Assembly (NCBI GenBank): GCA_013399305.1
Contig: VXAI01000165.1
Coordinates: 1,186,758-1,250,757, forward strand
Direction: 5' to 3'
From: Rostratula benghalensis
Lineage: Eukaryota; Chordata; Aves; Charadriiformes; Rostratulidae
Length of the DNA: 64,000 nucleotides
Below the pieces are notes generated by a model that ran no database searches, had not been told where the DNA came from, and saw only the letters and a list, made by a program, of their open reading frames with translations. Made by a program: the position numbers and the translations under genes. Of the stretch, positions 59,021 to 64,000 are shown piece after piece; position 1 is the stretch's first letter; every line of letters starts with the position of its first letter.

Positions 59021-61175
59021 CATCACTGGAGCAGACAGGAAAATTAAAAATAAGACAGTGTCCGTAAAGACACCCAGAGCTACGGTGTGGTGGCTGGTCT
59101 CTGCCCAGCTCATTAGCTCCACCATGAAGCCCCTCACTGCTCTGCCAGAGTCAGCGGGTCCCAGATTTACAGATGTCAATGCTCAGCTCCTGTTTCAGAG
59201 CTTAATTTACTATTGAAATGAGTGAGAAATCAGGTGCCTAAACAATAAGTTATGCAGAGAAACTCCTCTGTGGATTTTGTCATGCAAGTCTGGCCAATAA
59301 ATATCTGAAATGTCCCATCCCCTGTTGAGAGTCTGCTCACACTTCAGTTCCCTGAGCCCTCAGTAACGCTACTGTCTGCAACAGCAGGGTCTGGGTATCA
59401 GGGCAAGGAGCACCATCCATAAATCCAGTGCTTAATGAGATACAGAGGGCTTATCTGGACCATCTATGATTTGTGGATTTGTTATTATTTAAGGTACATT
59501 TCCAATCCTGTTGCAAAGTCCACATGGCACAGCAAGGTTTACAGTAAATTTTATCTAGCGAGTGAAAAGCAAGCAGGGGGGAAAGCTCATTTTCTTTCCA
59601 TAGCTGTGGAGTTTTTTGATGGCTTGTATTTCATTCATGCCACCTGCTCTGAAGTCAGGAGGGTGGACTGAAGCTCCATCAGGCTTGTTGAGATGTCAGA
59701 ACGTTGCAATAGGGTTACAATAGGGCGTTTTGTCTTTTTCCCTTGAATTTATACTACTGAAACGTGACCTCAGCTCCCAGGGAGGACTGCTACTGAATTA
59801 GCAGTGCTATCTTTTGGAGCAGATAAAAAGCTGAGGCCTTGTTCCTTGAGGTTTTACAGAGACTGTGCCCCTTTTCTTTGTCAACTTTCAGTGCCTCAAA
59901 TGCCCTGGCAAAAGTCCAGCTCCAGCAAATACAAGGGACATGAACAGGTAAATGTAAAACAGCTGTGGCAGGTGAAGATGCTCCCAAACCCCAGCCTGTC
60001 CTTTCCAACTTTCCTTACTGTACATATTCCTAATCCATGCCGGTGCAATACCAAACCTCTTTTATCCTGCCCTAAGTGTTCAGGGATGGTCTTGCCCAGG
60101 CAGCATCCCTGCTCCATGAAGGGTTTTTCACCAGAGCCATTTGACTCCTGCAGCTGTAGTTTTGCAATAACTTAGGTCTGAAATCACTCTGCTAAGAGCA
60201 AGGCGTTAGTCCTGGATTTATCCTGGTGTCCTCATTGAGGCTACACTGAAACCAGAGAGCCCAGAGGCACTTCAGAGAGCAGGGCTGCAGGGCTGGGCTC
60301 TAGACTTGCTTTGTGATACTGATGTGTGACCCCATCTCTCTGCCACGTTCTTCTCTCTGTGGTGCACAGACCCAGCAGAAGCCCAGGCAAGTGAGGAATC
60401 AGGACCCCAGCTCATCTCTCTGACTTGGTCTGTTCAGCAGGATTCCAAGAAATGGGTTACTTTCTCTCTCGTTATGCAGCTTGCCAAACATCTTTGAAAC
60501 ACAAATCTCGGAAAAGTAAGGTTTCAGGCTTAAATTTTCCTTAAGTCACTTGGGTTCTCCCATCACTCTCCAGCTACATTCCTGAGATTTAATTATCCCT
60601 CCCTTTGTATGCCGTATGGTTTGCCAGAGGGTAAGGAAATGGTAGCTTATCACCAGATGATGTTACCTTTTAACTTTCTCTGCTCAGACCTCAGGAAAGA
60701 GCTCCTCTCCCATGGCCAGCCATGACCTTTCTTTTCCCATATGGGCCACTGCTGCCAATCTGCCACCAGGACACAAACACACCAGAAGTTGTTGTGATCA
60801 AGAGAGATTCTGCTCCAAACACCCTTTTTATTGCTATTATTATTGTATTAGAAACCACTGAAATTTATAGGTTGGATTCTGATAGGGTCAGCCCACTCTC
60901 CAACTTTAGCCTCCTCTTCTCTGATGCTTTTTTTTTTTTGTTAAAAAATAAGGGCTACATTTGCAGAAGGATGAGGAAACAAAAGAACTAATGAGCAAAC
61001 CATTTGCCAGCTTGTAGGCTGACAGTGTTTTCCTTGGAGTCAACAACAAAAGTCCAACAAACTCCAATGGAGAAGACCATATCTGAACAAATGGAGATTC
61101 ATTAAAAAACCCCACCCCAACCCCAATGAACCTCTTATATTATCTTTACTCTCCTGAATTTCTATGGTGTCCTCT
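59021..61175. other. Intergenic sequence
   Basis: No gene or clear repeat was recognised. A T-run lies at 60930-60939. Confidence 0.5.
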
Positions 61176-61305
61176 TAGAATCATAGACTGGTTTGGGTTG
61201 GAAGGGATCCAAAATACTTAGAGATCATCTAGCTCCAGCGCTCTGCTATGGGCAGGGACACCGCCCACGAGACCAGGTTGCTCAAAGCCCTCTTCAACCT
61301 GGACT
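61176..61305 (-). mobile_element. CR1 3'-end fragment, antisense
   Basis: AGAATCATAGACTGGTTTGGGTTGGAAGGG continues to GGGCAGGGACACCGCCCACGAGACCAGGTTGCTCAAAGCCC. About 130 bp. Confidence 0.93.
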
Positions 61306-62289
61306 TAATTCTGTGTCCCAATTTTCTGCTTTACAGGGATCACCATTCCTATTCTAGCTCTACTTTTGATGCTCCCTGATCATCTCCTTACCAGACCTGA
61401 AGGTGCATTTCTTCATGCTCTCACCACCACCTCTGTGGCTACCTTCTCTCCGCCTCCTTCAATGACTTTGCCACCAAGACATTATGCCATGCACCTTTCT
61501 GGGGAGGAGTCCTCACTTTTGGATGAGAAGGTAAGGTTTCCACCAGTGTGACAGTATTGCTGTTTGAGTTTCAATATTGCCACGTGTGGCCTTTGCTGTA
61601 CCATAAACTTGTATTACGTGGGTCAGACTAATTGGGGTAATGAAGGTTTTCTCTTTCCACTTCTTGTTGCACTGATCAGCGTCCCATCAGAAGCTTCAGA
61701 GGTCCAAGGAAAAATGGGAAGGGAGAGAAGAAGAGCAACCCTAATCGATCCTTGGAGATCAATTAGCAAACCTCTGTGGGATGTCCTGAAAGACACTTTC
61801 CTACTGCACGTTGGCATTAAAAAAAAAACCCAACAAGCCAAAAAATCCACACAAGGAACCAAAACTCCAGAGTGGTTGAAAAGACTCTTTAGGTAGAGAC
61901 AGGGGCAGAACATGAGATCTCCAAAAGTCTTCTGTCTTTCTGGAAAAATTCCTTGTAAAGAGCCACTTTGGACCAAGGTTTGCATTTTGTCCATGATGAA
62001 TCCCAGCCTGGTGAACAAGTCTTCTTCCCCCTCCCCACACCACTTTGAGTTCCAGAGCCCTGCTTTGCCTTGCAGTCATTTAGTCAAGCCAGGTATTCCA
62101 ACGAAAACCGCTCATCAGAAATGCAACATAAAGTGGAAGTGACCCCTGACACTAGCTTAAAATTAGACTCGATGAGGCTACAACCAGGAAACTGTTCCCC
62201 CAGCCCCCTTTAAAATGTAACAAATGAAAAACATTTGGTTGCTATTACCGGTGATTATGATAAGCTATGGTAAAATATGAAGTGGGAGA

Positions 62290-62480
62290 ATTTATCTTTA
62301 TTTCCTGGGATAGCATTGATGAAAAATATGCTGCTCCATCTTGATTTTCAATCACTCGAATGAACTCTGTCATGCATTTATCTTTATTTGGCTTGATGTG
62401 TGTAACTGATCTGGGGAGGGAGTGAGGGAAGGGAGAGGGAGGGCAGGATTGGCAATTTAATCTGATGCAGATAAGTTTAT
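62290..62480. promoter_or_regulatory. Candidate regulatory patch: repeated GATA-type motifs and G-quadruplex sequence
   Basis: ATTTATCTTTATTT occurs twice (62290-62303 and 62376-62389), each containing the GATA-type site TTATCT. CAGATAAG follows at about 62469. Between them lies a run of six G-tracts (62413-62443). The surroundings are repeat-free. A regulatory role is inference. Confidence 0.22.
62413..62443 (+). other. G-quadruplex-forming sequence
   Basis: Six tracts of three or more G (GGGGAGGGAGTGAGGGAAGG and onward) with loops of 1-5 bases fit the canonical G4 pattern. Folding in vivo is not shown. Confidence 0.55.
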
Positions 62481-63170
62481 TAGCTGCCCTCAGATCTGTT
62501 CCTGACTGAACACAACGGACAAGGCTGCATTTTGGATACCTCATCATAGTCCTTCAGGGAGAAGGCACAGCCTCTGTCGTGGCGTAACCTTCAGCAAATG
62601 GTTTACATCAGTTTTCATTACGCTTACAGCCTCTTTCTAATAATTTTCTGCCAAAGCCTGGGGGCTGGGTGGGTCCTTCTCTCCACTGGGGCTTTTCCTC
62701 TGCAGAATGAAAGCAAAAAATTGGACAAGAACTGAGGTCAAAGATATCCCTCCCTGTCCCACCCCCGACCCCCCCAAGGCGTTTCCTGTAGGTGAGATTC
62801 AAATAATATCTCTCAGATTTCTTGCACCTAAAGCAGTGTTAGGAGACCAGATTTTGGCAAGATGAGATGTAATAGGGTTTGGGATGATTTTTTGGGTTTT
62901 TTTTGTTTTTTTTTTTTTTTTTTTGTGTAGGGCCAAGTTTTCACAGAGTTGTCTGTAGTAAAAGCTGGTTATTGGATTGCAGTCCCACTGCCCCAGGAAC
63001 CCAAGGAAGACCTGGCAGAGATTCACCTAGGAAAATAGGAAGCAGCTTTCTGGGAATAGCGCTAAAGTAGAGGAGGCAAGTTGACACTTCCAGACTGCCC
63101 AAGAAATCAGTAGCTTTGCTATTGACTTACACAGGAATGGACTGCAAAGAGTTAATTTTTTATATAAGCC

Positions 63171-63193
63171 CATATACATATATATATATATAT
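63171..63193. repeat. (TA)n microsatellite
   Basis: An uninterrupted alternating TA run of about 14 bases follows CATATACA. Confidence 0.85.
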
Positions 63194-63787
63194 CTTTCTG
63201 ATTCAGAATTGCTCTTTTTAAACTTTCAGGGGTGAGCATTTTTCAGCCAGTGCAAACTGGAAAGTTGTGCAGTGATCCTCAGGGCTATATTGAGTTTCAC
63301 CAACTACTAAGAACCTGACCGAGAGCTTTGGGGACTTTGAGGCTGAAAACCCCAGAACCATCAGAAGAATATTATGTCTCTGAGCAATTAGCACTTGTTG
63401 AGTTGTCCTGAAAAACATCTCTTTCTAATAACTCTTGTTGCCTGTGCTGTGAAGAGCTGAAATGAGGATGTTTCTCCTGGAGCAAAGATCGACCTAGTAA
63501 AAGAACAGATCAGTTCAGAATTCCGCCCTCCACCACTTCTGTTTCCGTCACTTAACTAAAGTGCATTACAAATTGTAAATCACCCAGACAGCTCCTTGCC
63601 TTCACCTGAGTATATCCTGCAGTCACACCGCTCAAGAAATCCACTCAACTTTCTTTTGTGTTTTTTCTTCCCTTTAAAGCAAAGCAAAGCAAAACAAAAC
63701 AAAACAACAACAAAAAAACCAACCCACAACCCAAAAAAAAAACCCCCAAAGCCCAACCCTCTCATGCAACACAGCTCAATTTAACAG

Positions 63788-63923
63788 ATGTTTGCTCATT
63801 TACGACAAAGTTCTGCTTACAAGATGGAGTAACTTGTCTGGTTCTTGAACAAAAGCAAGTATATCAACTTGATGCAAACCCCTGCCCGGTCTTGGGACGA
63901 GGAAACATTAGAAATAACAACAG
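63788..63923 (+). CDS. Candidate unassigned 136-base exon near the right edge
   Basis: After TTTAACAG (63780-63787) an open stretch includes VCSFTTKFCLQDGVTCLVLE and ends NIRNNN at CAG|GTGAGA, a near-ideal donor (GT at 63924). It contains four cysteines. The acceptor side is weak, since the upstream tract is A/C-rich. I do not recognise the protein. If it is real, the remaining exons lie beyond the window. Confidence 0.2.
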
Positions 63924-64000
63924 GTGAGACCTGATAGAAAAGACATAGTGGCTTGCTTTGCACAATGTTTCTGAAACCATTTATTGCCCAACTGTCTCAG

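Larger units (their letters stand above)
61306..63787. other. Intergenic sequence at the right end
   Basis: Includes the G4/GATA patch, a T-run (62898-62922), a TA microsatellite and an A/C-rich stretch (63677-63760). No recognised gene, and no UVRAG-like exon on the minus strand. Confidence 0.5.

Noticed and set aside
58629..59216. 195-codon plus-strand frame
   Set aside because: Nearly half of it is antisense CR1; the rest has no recognisable content.

Overview
This window is nuclear DNA from a vertebrate, almost certainly a bird. It has one clear protein-coding gene with large spliced introns. The dominant interspersed repeat is CR1 (16 insertions listed), whose 3' ends carry the avian-type ATTCTATG terminal repeats. 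No Alu or L1 was seen. The gene is WNT11. Four in-frame exons with canonical GT/AG borders (5448-5683, 6432-6709, 8145-8437, 19148-19322) encode the last 326 residues of an expected 354-residue secreted Wnt ligand. All 24 cysteines of this part and the lipid-carrying serine are present. The first coding exon (signal peptide and about 28 residues) was not found and is expected upstream of base 1.

Layout. 1-5447 is the 3' part of WNT11 intron 1, with two CR1 copies. 5448-19322 holds coding exons 2-5; intron 4 (10.7 kb) carries three CR1 copies and a candidate FOX/TCF regulatory patch. 19323 to about 20560 is the 3' UTR, ending near an AATAAA at 20535. From about 20.6 kb to 64 kb no established gene was recognised. 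This gene-poor tract contains eleven CR1 fragments, a MIR-like SINE fossil, microsatellites, a complex inverted-repeat element at about 25.0-25.45 kb, and a decayed minus-strand Ty3/gypsy-type retrotransposon at about 50.2-52.0 kb. In human the gene beyond the WNT11 3' end is UVRAG, arranged tail-to-tail; no UVRAG exon was recognised here.

Most notable results. (1) A gypsy-class integrase fossil with recognisable zinc-finger, catalytic-core and C-terminal pieces, plus a possible gag zinc knuckle 1 kb upstream. Such elements are rare in bird genomes. (2) A nested inverted-repeat, MITE-like structure with 42-bp termini about 93% identical. (3) Three short open stretches with splice-like or stop/polyA-like borders in the supposed desert (26810-26992 plus, 35922-36059 minus, 63788-63923 plus) that could belong to an unannotated transcript. 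All identities come from reading translations by eye; no database search was possible.
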